This document shows, in pieces, positions 1 through 6,158 of a stretch of DNA of 7,803 nt (positions are counted from its first letter, which is position 1; each line of letters opens with the position of its first letter). The DNA comes from Porticoccaceae bacterium UBA4026 (lineage in GTDB: Bacteria; Pseudomonadota; Gammaproteobacteria; Pseudomonadales; Porticoccaceae), in contig DGAQ01000040.1 in assembly GCA_002382445.1 (NCBI GenBank), positions 870 to 8,672 of the forward strand, given 5' to 3'. The notes under the pieces are model-generated. The model saw only the letters and a list, made by a program, of their open reading frames with translations. It ran no database searches and was not told the origin of the DNA. The position numbers were made by a program, and so were the translations under genes.

Positions 1-8
1 CTAGGAAA

Positions 9-824
9 CTAGGGGCTTGCCAAAAAAGCGTTGATGTGGCTAATTATTTGATCAACATTGAGCTGGAAAATAGCACCTTTTGTATTATCTAATTCCACAT
101 AGTTACCGAATTTAACCATTTTGGATGCTTTCCGAGTTGCCTCAGTTAATGAACTTATATCATTGATAATCAAAGTGGGAGCGTTTAACAAAGGTAATCG
201 CTCTTCAGATAGGTAATTGAACATAGCTTGGAAACCAAACCAGCCTTTTTCAGAGCTCCTTAATTGATCATTAAAATTGGACAATGCCCGTTTAAATGGA
301 ACATTTTCAGGTCGATTCGAGATCGTAAAGTCCCATATGGACTGTAAGGACTCAAAGTTTTCGTCAACACCTGATTTTGACATTGAATCAATCAGCTCTT
401 GCCTTTTTTGAGCCGTGAAAAAGGGATAAGTAACAAAGATAACTTTTTTGACTAGATCAGGTGCTAGGATTGCCATTTCATTAGCGATGGCGGCGCCAGT
501 ATGAAAACCGAGAGCGCTGCAATCTCCGTCAATCAATTTCTCAGAAACTAGCGTATTCATCGCTTCAATGACTGTTGCAGCATAGTCTTGAATAGTAATT
601 GGGTTATTAATAGCTGAAGATTGGCCATAACCTAACATATCAAAGGAGATAGCAGAGAAATGCGTTGAAGCGACTAGAGTTTCACAAAATGTTTCGTAAT
701 AGGCCCCCGAGTAGGGGACTGGATGCAGGCATATGATCATGGGGCCACTGTTTTCATAGAGCCTTCCATGCAACTGCCCCATGGATGTATCTACATAGAA
801 ATATCTACAAGTAATATTACCCAC
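9..824 (-). CDS. Alpha/beta-hydrolase-fold protein with His in place of the nucleophile Ser
   Basis: A 271-residue single-domain alpha/beta-hydrolase-fold protein. Visible fold landmarks are the oxyanion-loop HP motif in LHPVPYSG (about 33-40), the strand-turn FDMLGYGQSS (61-70), and the nucleophile elbow ALGFHTGAA (104-112). The elbow normally reads GxSxG, but here residue 108 is His (codon CAT). D222 in IINDIS could be the usual acid. The C-terminal GHF-type catalytic His is absent, because that segment reads TKGAIFQL (248-255). The protein is therefore either a non-hydrolytic fold member or uses a different mechanism. From memory, GxHxG variants occur in a subgroup of uncharacterised hydrolase-fold proteins. 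No signal peptide is seen, so it is probably cytoplasmic. The start is GTG directly after the stop codon of the VOC gene. It is preferred to the ATG at 780-782 because the first beta strand (CRYFYVDTSMGQLHGRLY) needs it. There is no clear Shine-Dalgarno sequence, which suggests coupling to the upstream gene. The substrate is unknown. Confidence 0.85.
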   Translation of the reverse strand: MGNITCRYFYVDTSMGQLHGRLYENSGPMIICLHPVPYSGAYYETFCETLVASTHFSAISFDMLGYGQSSAINNPITIQDYAATVIEAMNTLVSEKLIDGDCSALGFHTGAAIANEMAILAPDLVKKVIFVTYPFFTAQKRQELIDSMSKSGVDENFESLQSIWDFTISNRPENVPFKRALSNFNDQLRSSEKGWFGFQAMFNYLSEERLPLLNAPTLIINDISSLTEATRKASKMVKFGNYVELDNTKGAIFQLNVDQIISHINAFLASP

Positions 825-1886
825 TTATAGCGCTGCATTAATAGTTTTATTAAAAAAGCTATCTGACTCGATAAATTCAATTCTTTCTCCGCTCGGCCCA
901 ATTACAATCAGGCTACTAACCAGCCCATAGGGTTGTAATGGGAATTTTTTTATAACGCCAATGTTTGGTATACGAGCACTCTCAAGATGTCTTTTTAGTG
1001 CCTGTATGTCGCGAACTGGAAAACGAATTGTTAGAATTCCGAGATTAGGTTCATGCCCATTTTTTGAAAAATCTCTACCTCTTGCACCATCAAAAGCTAA
1101 AAGTTCAATAGAACCTTCGTTGTCAGACTTTGGAGAGAGGATATAAACGGTTCTTTTGACCTGTTCGTTAATGTTAAAGGGAAGCGCCAGAATATTCTCT
1201 TCACCTTTACCTTTAGACTCGTCAAATAAATACACGCCAAATTTTAGGACTTCCTGATAAAAATAAAGAGAACTATCCATGTCGCTGACAATTTGCGTGG
1301 AGTTAAAAGATCTACTGGTCTTTTTGAGGTTTGGCCAGCCCTCTAATTTTGGTTTAAGCCGCTGAGTTTTCATCATGATCACTCCATCAGGTGCTTTAGC
1401 CAACCATTCATAGATCTCGAAGCGACCAAATGTATATGATAAGGGCTCTGAATAGCCCTGCCATCCTACATTCTGAAGCTCTTTGTATGTCTTAAAAATA
1501 TCCTTAGTTCTGAAATTTAAGTCAAAATAGCCGCCACTCTCCCAAGGTTGAGCGCTGGGTCTAATTTGTTGCTGATTAATGTCATGGAATTTTACAAATC
1601 TGATAAATCCAGTAGAGGCCCCTTTATTACCCATGAGCACTTCAGAATACTCAACAGTTGGAGGCAGATTCCATGTCAGATGAGTATTGGAGAGTTTGCG
1701 TTTCGCATCAATAACCGTCCACCCATAGATATCCTCAAATGTTTTAACCCATTGCTCAATATCATAGACGCTGATCACGGATTCACGCCACCCAGCTATA
1801 CCTAGGGTATTCGTGTTGCTTTCATTTGCGCTTATTGTTCCGTGGGCTAATAAAAGCGAAAAAATAATCTGTGTTATGATTTTCAT
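825..1886 (-). CDS. Exported two-domain VOC (glyoxalase/dioxygenase-fold) protein
   Basis: 353 residues. The N-terminus (MKIITQIIFSLLLAHGTISA) is a Sec-type signal peptide: a short positive start, a hydrophobic core, and likely cleavage after A20. The mature part is a tandem of two VOC-type modules. The first runs from about 28 to 175 (GWRESVISVYDIEQWVKTFEDIYGW, ending near APDGVIMMKTQ). The second runs from about 190 to 341 (STQIVSDMDSSLYFYQEVLKFGVYLF, ending IGPSGERIEFIES). The recurring pattern 'D.. .. .F Y...L.F' followed by 'aPDG..' or 'GPSG..IEF.E' is characteristic of the glyoxalase/bleomycin-resistance/extradiol-dioxygenase fold. E337 or E340 could be a metal ligand, but a full metal site cannot be assigned by eye. 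An exported VOC protein is uncommon; most are cytoplasmic. Its stop codon touches the start of the hydrolase-fold gene, so the two are made together. Its reaction is unknown. Binding or cleavage of an aromatic or small hydrophobic compound is an inference from the fold and from the nearby dehydrogenase. Confidence 0.8.
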   Translation of the reverse strand: MKIITQIIFSLLLAHGTISANESNTNTLGIAGWRESVISVYDIEQWVKTFEDIYGWTVIDAKRKLSNTHLTWNLPPTVEYSEVLMGNKGASTGFIRFVKFHDINQQQIRPSAQPWESGGYFDLNFRTKDIFKTYKELQNVGWQGYSEPLSYTFGRFEIYEWLAKAPDGVIMMKTQRLKPKLEGWPNLKKTSRSFNSTQIVSDMDSSLYFYQEVLKFGVYLFDESKGKGEENILALPFNINEQVKRTVYILSPKSDNEGSIELLAFDGARGRDFSKNGHEPNLGILTIRFPVRDIQALKRHLESARIPNIGVIKKFPLQPYGLVSSLIVIGPSGERIEFIESDSFFNKTINAAL

Positions 1887-1893
1887 GCTATAA

Positions 1894-1924
1894 AGTATAC
1901 CTTAAGAATAGAGCGGAAGACCAA
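1894..1924 (-). promoter_or_regulatory. Possible promoter of the VOC-hydrolase pair, near-leaderless
   Basis: On the minus strand a TATACT hexamer (1899-1894) ends only 7 bases before the ATG at 1886. A weak TTGGTC lies 19 bp further upstream (1924-1919). If this -10 is used, transcription would start at or next to the start codon and the mRNA would be leaderless or nearly so. That agrees with the lack of any Shine-Dalgarno sequence before this ATG. The -35 is poor and the spacing is long, so this is tentative. Confidence 0.25.
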
Positions 1925-2067
1925 CTCTGATGTTTCACGGTATAAGTTTGCCGTATAATTACATTCATATCTCTATATTTTATAGCCTATTATCAAGTCC
2001 TAGTCTGACTACACATATTATTTTCTAGTCTTTTAGGTCCTTAAATAAAGGCCATTAACATATATTA

Positions 2068-3159
2068 TTAAGGCATTATTAATACTGGTTTTATGACCCT
2101 TCCTTGCGCTAGCGCGCTTAAACCATCGTTAATTTTTGAGAACGGAAAACATGTAACTATTTTGTCAATGGGTAACTTTCCTGCTTTAAATAGCTCAATG
2201 AGATGGGGTATGAAGATCTGCGGATCGCCCCCACCCTCGAGAGTTCCTCTAATGGTTTTTCCTAACACAATGCTAAACCCATCCAAGGTAACATCTCCGT
2301 GACCCGCAGCCATTACGCATAATCCATTTTTAAACAAGCTGTCGACGGCCTGACGTATTACAAATGCTTGGCCTGTGGTATCAAAAGAATATTCTATTCC
2401 GCGCCCATTAGTTTTGGTGAGGATTACGGCAATAGGATCTTCATTTTCGGGGTTGATCGTTTTATGTGCACCCAATTCAGCTGCCAGTGACAATCGTTCA
2501 GCATTGGTGTCGATTGCTATGATTGGATGACACCCTGATATCTTCGCCGCCATGATCGCAGATAAACCAACCGTGCCAACACCAAAGACAGCAATACCCT
2601 GCCCAGCTTGAGGTTCCATTATATTCAATACTGTTCCAGCGCCAGTCTGTATACCACAGCCAAGGGGTGCCATTAGCTCAAATGGTAGGTCATTAGCAAT
2701 TTTAATAACCGCTCTTGATGGGGCTATAGCATAGGATGAAAAAGAAGATTGAGCGAAAAAAACTGCATTTACAGGTTTCTTGTCAAACGAAATTGGTGAG
2801 CTTCCATCAGCGCGCCTGCCTGAGAAATGGAGTTTCATCATATTCTCGCAGTAGGATGGATTGCCAGATTTACAGCTATGACAAGCTTCGCAGTGATCTA
2901 TCGATAGAATCACTGCGTCTCCCAACTCAAGACCTTTAACATTTTTACCTTTCTTTTCTATAATTCCAACACCTTCATGGCCCAATACAATTGGAACGGG
3001 AATGAAAGGGTCTGGTGACATCATGCCAATATCTGTATGGCAAATACCGACAGCCTTAACGCGTACTAAAACCTCGTTAGATCTCGGATCTTCTAGTTCA
3101 ATATCCGCTATTGTCACTTTTGGATCACCGCCAAAGTAAATCGCAGCTTGAGTTTTCAT
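2068..3159 (-). CDS. Zinc-dependent alcohol dehydrogenase, aryl/allyl-alcohol (AdhC/XylB-like) type
   Basis: 363 residues from the ATG at 3159. An in-frame TTG at 3192 would add 11 residues, but the ATG is preceded by a purine-rich GAGAA and the N-terminus MKTQAAIYFGG is typical of the family. Medium-chain dehydrogenase layout: catalytic zinc ligands C40 (GICHTD), H61 (GHEGVG) and C168 (PLGCGIQTGAG); a structural-zinc lobe with C90, C93, C96 and C104; and a Rossmann GVGTVG at 193-198 with D217 (IAIDTN) at the end of the second strand, indicating NAD preference. All key residues are present and the length is normal. The GCGIQTGAGTVLN segment and overall pattern match the benzyl-alcohol/geraniol dehydrogenase branch, which oxidises primary aryl or allyl alcohols to aldehydes in the cytoplasm. 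The exact substrate cannot be read from sequence. The gene ends 181 bp before the VOC-hydrolase pair on the same strand, so all three may belong to one catabolic set. Confidence 0.93.
   Translation of the reverse strand: MKTQAAIYFGGDPKVTIADIELEDPRSNEVLVRVKAVGICHTDIGMMSPDPFIPVPIVLGHEGVGIIEKKGKNVKGLELGDAVILSIDHCEACHSCKSGNPSYCENMMKLHFSGRRADGSSPISFDKKPVNAVFFAQSSFSSYAIAPSRAVIKIANDLPFELMAPLGCGIQTGAGTVLNIMEPQAGQGIAVFGVGTVGLSAIMAAKISGCHPIIAIDTNAERLSLAAELGAHKTINPENEDPIAVILTKTNGRGIEYSFDTTGQAFVIRQAVDSLFKNGLCVMAAGHGDVTLDGFSIVLGKTIRGTLEGGGDPQIFIPHLIELFKAGKLPIDKIVTCFPFSKINDGLSALAQGRVIKPVLIMP
2889..2917. repeat. 29-bp near-perfect palindrome inside the dehydrogenase gene
   Basis: Arms CGCAGTGAT (2889-2897) and ATCACTGCG (2909-2917) flank a central CTATCGATAG (2898-2907), which is itself palindromic. 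Together they give 14-bp arms interrupted only by one extra A at 2908. It falls where the protein enters its structural-zinc lobe (AVILSIDHCEAC). It could fold as a strong hairpin in the mRNA or serve as a protein-binding site, but it may also be a chance result of codon choice. Confidence 0.6.
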
Positions 3160-3193
3160 ATAGTTAATTTTCTCATTTGTCCGCCTATCCAAC

Positions 3194-3260
3194 TGTTAGA
3201 ATTAGAGGATACTAAATCTAATCATAGTTAGATACCTGACAATAAGCAGACCCATCTAAC
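3194..3260. promoter_or_regulatory. Inverted GTTAGAT/ATCTAAC motifs upstream of the dehydrogenase
   Basis: Upstream of the dehydrogenase start, ATCTAA (3216-3221) and TTAGAT (3228-3233) form a 6-bp inverted repeat around a 6-bp spacer. GTTAGAT (3227-3233) also pairs with ATCTAAC (3254-3260) across 20 bp, and a related GTTAGA occurs at 3194-3199. Clustered dyads like this upstream of a gene fit a repressor or activator site. On the minus strand a TTGTCA-like -35 falls within this zone. No regulator gene is in the window, so this is only a candidate. Confidence 0.3.
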
Positions 3261-3395
3261 AAGAAGAGAGATCCTAAAACTGACAATACAGCCGGAAGGC
3301 AACTGTCGCCCCAAGAGCACCACAGCCAAACCGGATGGTCAAAGTGTGAGACCTCCTTCAACTTTAATCCTCACCGTAATAAAGGTCAATCTAGC

Positions 3396-3404
3396 TGTTA
3401 TAAT
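3396..3404 (+). promoter_or_regulatory. Extended -10 promoter in front of higBA
   Basis: TGTTATAAT gives a consensus TATAAT (3399-3404) preceded by the extended -10 TGn element. A transcript would start near 3411, about 44 nt before the GTG at 3455. No good -35 is seen at 17 bp, which an extended -10 can tolerate. This sequence sits where the missing N-terminal codons of HigB would be expected, so it may be a byproduct of the toxin gene's decay rather than the native promoter. Confidence 0.45.
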
Positions 3405-3454
3405 GACGAGTTTCGGCCCACCCAGAATGAAAAATCCAACGGTATTGCTACTCT

Positions 3455-3691
3455 GTGGTGAAAACGCTTGCTTGGTATCGCCATGCACTGCAAGCCGATT
3501 GGAATACTCCTGCCGATGTGAAGCGAGACTTCGGTAATGCCAGCATTCTCAAAGATGGCCGCGCTGTGTTTAATATCGCAGACAATAAATACCGGCTCGT
3601 AGTTTGGATTAACTATACTTTTCAAGTGGTGTACATCCGTTTCATTGGCACCCATAGCCAGTACGACAGGATCAATGTTGAATCAATTTAA
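3455..3691 (+). CDS. higB: HigB-family (RelE-fold) toxin, N-terminus decayed
   Basis: 78 residues matching the C-terminal three quarters of HigB mRNA interferases: AWYRHALQADWNTPADV (6-22), NASILKDGRAVFNI (28-41), NKYRLVV (44-50) and the family signature VYIRFIGTHSQYDRI (59-73). HigB toxins bind the ribosome and cut mRNA, and they are neutralised by HigA. Normal members are about 95-105 residues and begin roughly 22-25 residues earlier. Here the frame upstream of the GTG reads K-I-Q-R-Y-C-Y-S, which lines up with the family's F-W-x-K-H-x-D-S, and then meets a TGA at 3428-3430. In the next frame, A-V-I (3394-3402) follows an AAAGG at 3381-3385, as if the original start near 3391 (now CTA) had been lost and a frameshift followed. 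The GTG at 3455 has no Shine-Dalgarno. The gene is probably inactive or makes a shortened toxin. It lies 32 bp before higA in toxin-first order, as is typical of higBA. Confidence 0.78.
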   Translation: MVKTLAWYRHALQADWNTPADVKRDFGNASILKDGRAVFNIADNKYRLVVWINYTFQVVYIRFIGTHSQYDRINVESI

Positions 3692-3723
3692 ATGCCATTA
3701 AGCAGAAATAGAAAAGAGCGACT

Positions 3724-4092
3724 ATGAACATCAAACCGATTAAAACCGACGGCGATTATAAAGAAGCTTTGAACATAATCGAAAGCCTTATGATGGCAAC
3801 AGCTGATTCGCCAGATGGTGACAAATTAGATGTTATGGTGACGCTCGTCGAAGCGTATGAAGCCAAACATTTTCCCATGGAACTAACCGACCCAGTTGAG
3901 GCAATTAAATTTGAAATGGAACGTAAAAGTTTAAACGTCAAAGATCTGGAGCCGATGATTGGTAAGAGTAACCGTGTTTACGAGATCCTTAACCGAAAAC
4001 ATTCACTGTCCTTAAATATGATCTGGAATCTGCATGAAGGCCTTGGCATCCCAGCAGAGTCGCTGATCAAGCCGCCTTGTACACATGCATGA
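3724..4092 (+). CDS. higA: HigA-family antitoxin with Xre-type HTH
   Basis: 122 residues. The N-terminal half (1-50) is the helical extension typical of the longer HigA antitoxins (YKEALNIIESLMM, and LDVMVTLVEAYEAKHFP). The C-terminal part (about 57-115) is an Xre/Cro-like helix-turn-helix: DPVEAIKFEMERKSLNVKDLEPMIG, then KSNRVYEILNRKHSLSLNMIWNLHEGLGIPAESLI. In known systems HigA binds and blocks HigB and represses the higBA promoter. An AAAAGAG stretch (3712-3718) gives a usable ribosome binding site 5 bp before the ATG. Length and motifs are complete, so this antitoxin looks functional even though its toxin is damaged. Its last 8 bases overlap the start of the TOTE-primase fragment. Confidence 0.9.
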   Translation: MNIKPIKTDGDYKEALNIIESLMMATADSPDGDKLDVMVTLVEAYEAKHFPMELTDPVEAIKFEMERKSLNVKDLEPMIGKSNRVYEILNRKHSLSLNMIWNLHEGLGIPAESLIKPPCTHA

Positions 4093-4444
4093 ACACAAAA
4101 TAAGCGAGGTTAAATTTCACAACATTCCTGTTATTGACGCAAGGCTCGCTGAACTAGATCTAGAAAAGCAGCAACTTATTGCTTTGAAGGAAACGTTGCA
4201 AAAAACCCCACCCAACTCACTTATCTCTAACTCATTTTCTCTACAACAGAAGGTGGCTATTTTTAGCAATTTGGTTCGTGGGCGCACTGACATATTTGCC
4301 AACCGCTGGAACAACCAACAAGGCAGGAGTGGCTATTCTGTTGCCTGTAATAATGAGTGGGCGCAAGGGATTTGTCACAAACCACGAATCAAATACAAAT
4401 TATGTGGGCTGCGCAGGTGGGTTGTGAGGCAGGTCAGGTTTTGA
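4085..4444 (+). pseudogene. N-terminal fragment of a TOTE-type archaeo-eukaryotic primase protein
   Basis: 119 residues. Residues 16-41 (VIDARLAELDLEKQQLIALKETLQKT) form a charged helix like the N-terminal coiled coil of large TOTE conflict-system proteins. Residues 53-109 match the opening of their archaeo-eukaryotic primase domain: QQKVAIFSNLVRGRTDIFANRWNN, GRSGYSVACNNEW, and GICHKPRIKYKLCG. Full-length members combine this primase domain with a helicase and are several hundred residues or more. Here the match stops near residue 109 (about 4410), followed by an unrelated tail and stop. The second Cys-type position before PRIK (KPRIKC in relatives, as I recall) is Tyr104. The active-site region of the primase is missing, so no activity is expected. 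The ATG overlaps the end of higA by 8 bp and has no Shine-Dalgarno, so translation would depend on coupling to higA. Identification is from memory of the family; confident in the domain, less so in the name. Confidence 0.72.
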
Positions 4445-4458
4445 AATCAGTCTTTAAA

Positions 4459-4474
4459 GTATCTGGGCAGATAC
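4459..4474. repeat. Perfect 7-bp inverted repeat beyond the primase break
   Basis: GTATCTG (4459-4465) and CAGATAC (4468-4474) are exact reverse complements separated by GG. It lies about 50 bp past the point where the primase homology ends and is not followed by a T-run, so it is not a classic terminator. It could be a remnant of a mobile-element end or an operator. Confidence 0.4.
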
Positions 4475-4512
4475 AATAACAATCACAAGGACTCAGCAGA
4501 CTCCCCCGCCCC

Positions 4513-4965
4513 CTAAATAGCTACATCACAGCTTTGAAAAGTTGCTTTGCTATTTGCCCCAAAAGACAACTCATACTTCAACTTCACCGCATAGTACTTC
4601 TCAACATACTCACAGAACCTGACAATCTTATACTCCAGACCCTTGCCGTCATTGCTTCTGCGCAGAAAGTCCTTTGGCCCGACAGAGCCTTTAGAGCTTT
4701 TCACACGGCCACAGGAAGGCACATGGTTAGCCTTGTCGTTGGCGAAGGTTCGTTTCTTGTAAGTACTCCAAGAGGATGCACCGCTGTCATGCGCATCTTT
4801 TAGACTAACTACGTGGTCTATGTTTATGGAGGAACACGTTTGATTTGTGTAGAAGCCTATTGAGGTGTCTGGCTTGTAGCTTTGGAAGTAGAATTGCGCG
4901 CGATTGTAGCTACCCGCAACTACAGCTGATGTTATCAAAGACCCAATCCCAAACTGTAGATTCAA
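4513..4965 (-). pseudogene. HNH (DUF1524-like) nuclease that lost its start to IS30
   Basis: 150 residues open from a TTG inside the IS30 inverted repeat; the native part begins about residue 4-5 (below 4955). Core: GFYTNQTCSSINIDHVVSLKDAHDSGASSW (37-66) holds the D50-H51 catalytic pair, and TFANDKANHVPSCGRVKSSKGSVGPKDFLRRSNDGKG (73-109) is the second half of the His-Me finger. This is the layout of DUF1524/GmrSD-C-type HNH nucleases, which cut DNA through a metal-bound His. The preceding FGIGSLITSAVVAGSYN looks like the end of a signal peptide, so the intact protein was probably exported and only its start is missing. Position 89 is Lys (codon AAA), whereas relatives I recall carry Asn before S-K-G, so activity may also be impaired. 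The C-terminus (FCEYVEKYYAVKLKYELSF, ATFQSC) appears complete. It could be weakly expressed from the TTG, but the lack of a proper start argues against it. Confidence 0.7.
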
Positions 4966-4980
4966 GTGATCAGCGCAACA
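4955..4980 (+). repeat. IS30 inverted repeat, transposase 3' end
   Basis: Begins TGTAGATTCAAGTGATCA and ends GCAACA. It differs from its partner at three positions (4969, 4973, 4974). It contains the transposase stop codon and the TTG that could restart the neighbouring HNH gene. Confidence 0.88.
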
Positions 4981-6122
4981 CTCCTTTCAATGATGTGCGA
5001 TGGCGTCTTAAATTTCAACGTCTTTCTCGGTCGCTCATTTAGCTCTGTTGCAACTTCGTTCAGCCGTTTCTGAGTATGTGGTGACAAGTCAGTCTTTTTT
5101 GGAAAGTACTGTCGAATCAGGCTATTAGTATTTTCGTTTGTACCACGTTGCCAAGGACACTGAGGGTCGCAGAAATACACTGGCATGCCTATTTCTTTGG
5201 TTAAATCGGCATGCTTCGCAAGTTCCATGCCTCGATCCCAAGTTAAAGACTTCCTGTACAGTATGGGCATTTTCTTAAACGTAGCGAGCAGTGCTTGGTG
5301 AACCGATTCAGCGTCTTTACCGGCGAGCTTGAGGATAATAGTAAAACGAGATTTTCTATCAACTAGAGTGGCTATATGTGTGTTATTTGAACCAGACACC
5401 AAGTCACCTTCCCAGTGGCCCACAGACTTCCTTTTTTCGATAGTCTTAGAGCGTTCATGAATTGAGACACCGTTGACGATGTTTGTGAAGCTCCTATCGC
5501 CGCTACGCCGGTGGTATCGGCTATGGCGCATTGGCTTGCTACGACGGAGATACTGAGAGAACGAGTGATGAATAACCCCTTTAGCGCGGACGTATATTGA
5601 TTTATAGATTGTCTCGTGTGAAACCCGCATATGTTTTCTGCGAGAGTGCTCGATACTTAACCAGCCTGATATCTGCTCTGGAGACCATTTAAGTTCAAGC
5701 TTAGACATAACAATTTGCCTCAGCTCTGGATTAAGTTCTAGAGCGCCTAATTTGGGTCGCTTGGCCATGCGTTTTGCGCGATTATCAGCATCAACAGCTT
5801 TGTAGTAACGCCGCCCACGATTACGAGCTACTTCTCTTGAGATCGTTGAGGGTGAACGGTTTAGCATGCGTGCTATCGTCCTGAGTGACATCTTTGCCGA
5901 TAATGCCACTCTGATTTCCTCTCGCTCAATAGCTGTTAAGTGCTGGATATTTCGCTTACGGGGCGTTGGTTTGATACCACCTGATTCTCGCAAAGCTGTA
6001 AAAACAGTTCCTGGTGCAGCTTCAAGCACTTTACCAATATCACTGAACCCTGCTCCTTGCTTCCATAGATCAAAGACTAGGTCTTTCTCGCCTTGGGTGA
6101 AAGTTCGTTTTACTCGTTTCAT
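4962..6122 (-). CDS. IS30-family transposase, DDE type
   Basis: 386 residues, close to the usual IS30 transposase length. An N-terminal region (about 6-55) resembles a first HTH (FTQGEKDLVFDLWKQGAGFSDIGKVL). A second HTH of the HTH_38 type follows at 62-100 (LTAIEREEIRVALSA, then MSLRTIARMLNRSPSTISREV). The conserved WSPEQISGWL (146-155) and SHETIYKSIY (168-177) motifs come next. The catalytic DDE core is intact: D240 in GHWEGDLV, D296 in TWDRGMEL, and E330 in PWQRGTNENTN. The D-to-E spacing of 33 residues is the DD(33)E spacing of this family. It catalyses cut-and-join transposition of its own element, often through a circular intermediate with abutted ends. The start is ATG at 6122, 37 bp inside the right inverted repeat. 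It appears capable of activity. Confidence 0.95.
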   Translation of the reverse strand: MKRVKRTFTQGEKDLVFDLWKQGAGFSDIGKVLEAAPGTVFTALRESGGIKPTPRKRNIQHLTAIEREEIRVALSAKMSLRTIARMLNRSPSTISREVARNRGRRYYKAVDADNRAKRMAKRPKLGALELNPELRQIVMSKLELKWSPEQISGWLSIEHSRRKHMRVSHETIYKSIYVRAKGVIHHSFSQYLRRSKPMRHSRYHRRSGDRSFTNIVNGVSIHERSKTIEKRKSVGHWEGDLVSGSNNTHIATLVDRKSRFTIILKLAGKDAESVHQALLATFKKMPILYRKSLTWDRGMELAKHADLTKEIGMPVYFCDPQCPWQRGTNENTNSLIRQYFPKKTDLSPHTQKRLNEVATELNERPRKTLKFKTPSHIIERSVALIT

Positions 6123-6158
6123 AATAAGTACTCATGCAAATCAGTAGTTTAGTCAAAC

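Noticed and set aside
2036..2053. GGTCC-TTAAATAAA-GGCC dyad downstream of the dehydrogenase as a terminator
   Set aside because: The stem is short, has a bulge, and is not followed by a T-run on the relevant strand.
3193..3390. Possible gene remnant between the dehydrogenase and higB
   Set aside because: Translations in all frames by eye gave no recognisable family, so only the dyads near the dehydrogenase are reported.
3346..3537. 63-residue plus-strand ORF upstream of and overlapping higB
   Set aside because: Its 3' part is out of frame with the HigB homology. Only a short piece (A-V-I) might be a relic of the toxin's N-terminus, so it is not a gene in itself.
3398..3655. 85-residue minus-strand ORF opposite higB
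   Set aside because: It is antisense to the clearly recognisable HigB reading frame and has no family-like motifs.
3300..4512. Complete functioning TOTE conflict system
   Set aside because: Only the first ~109 residues of the primase-like protein are present. The active-site region, helicase and nuclease parts are absent from the window.
5866..6147. 93-residue plus-strand ORF opposite the transposase N-terminus
   Set aside because: It is a shadow of the IS30 transposase with no independent motif.
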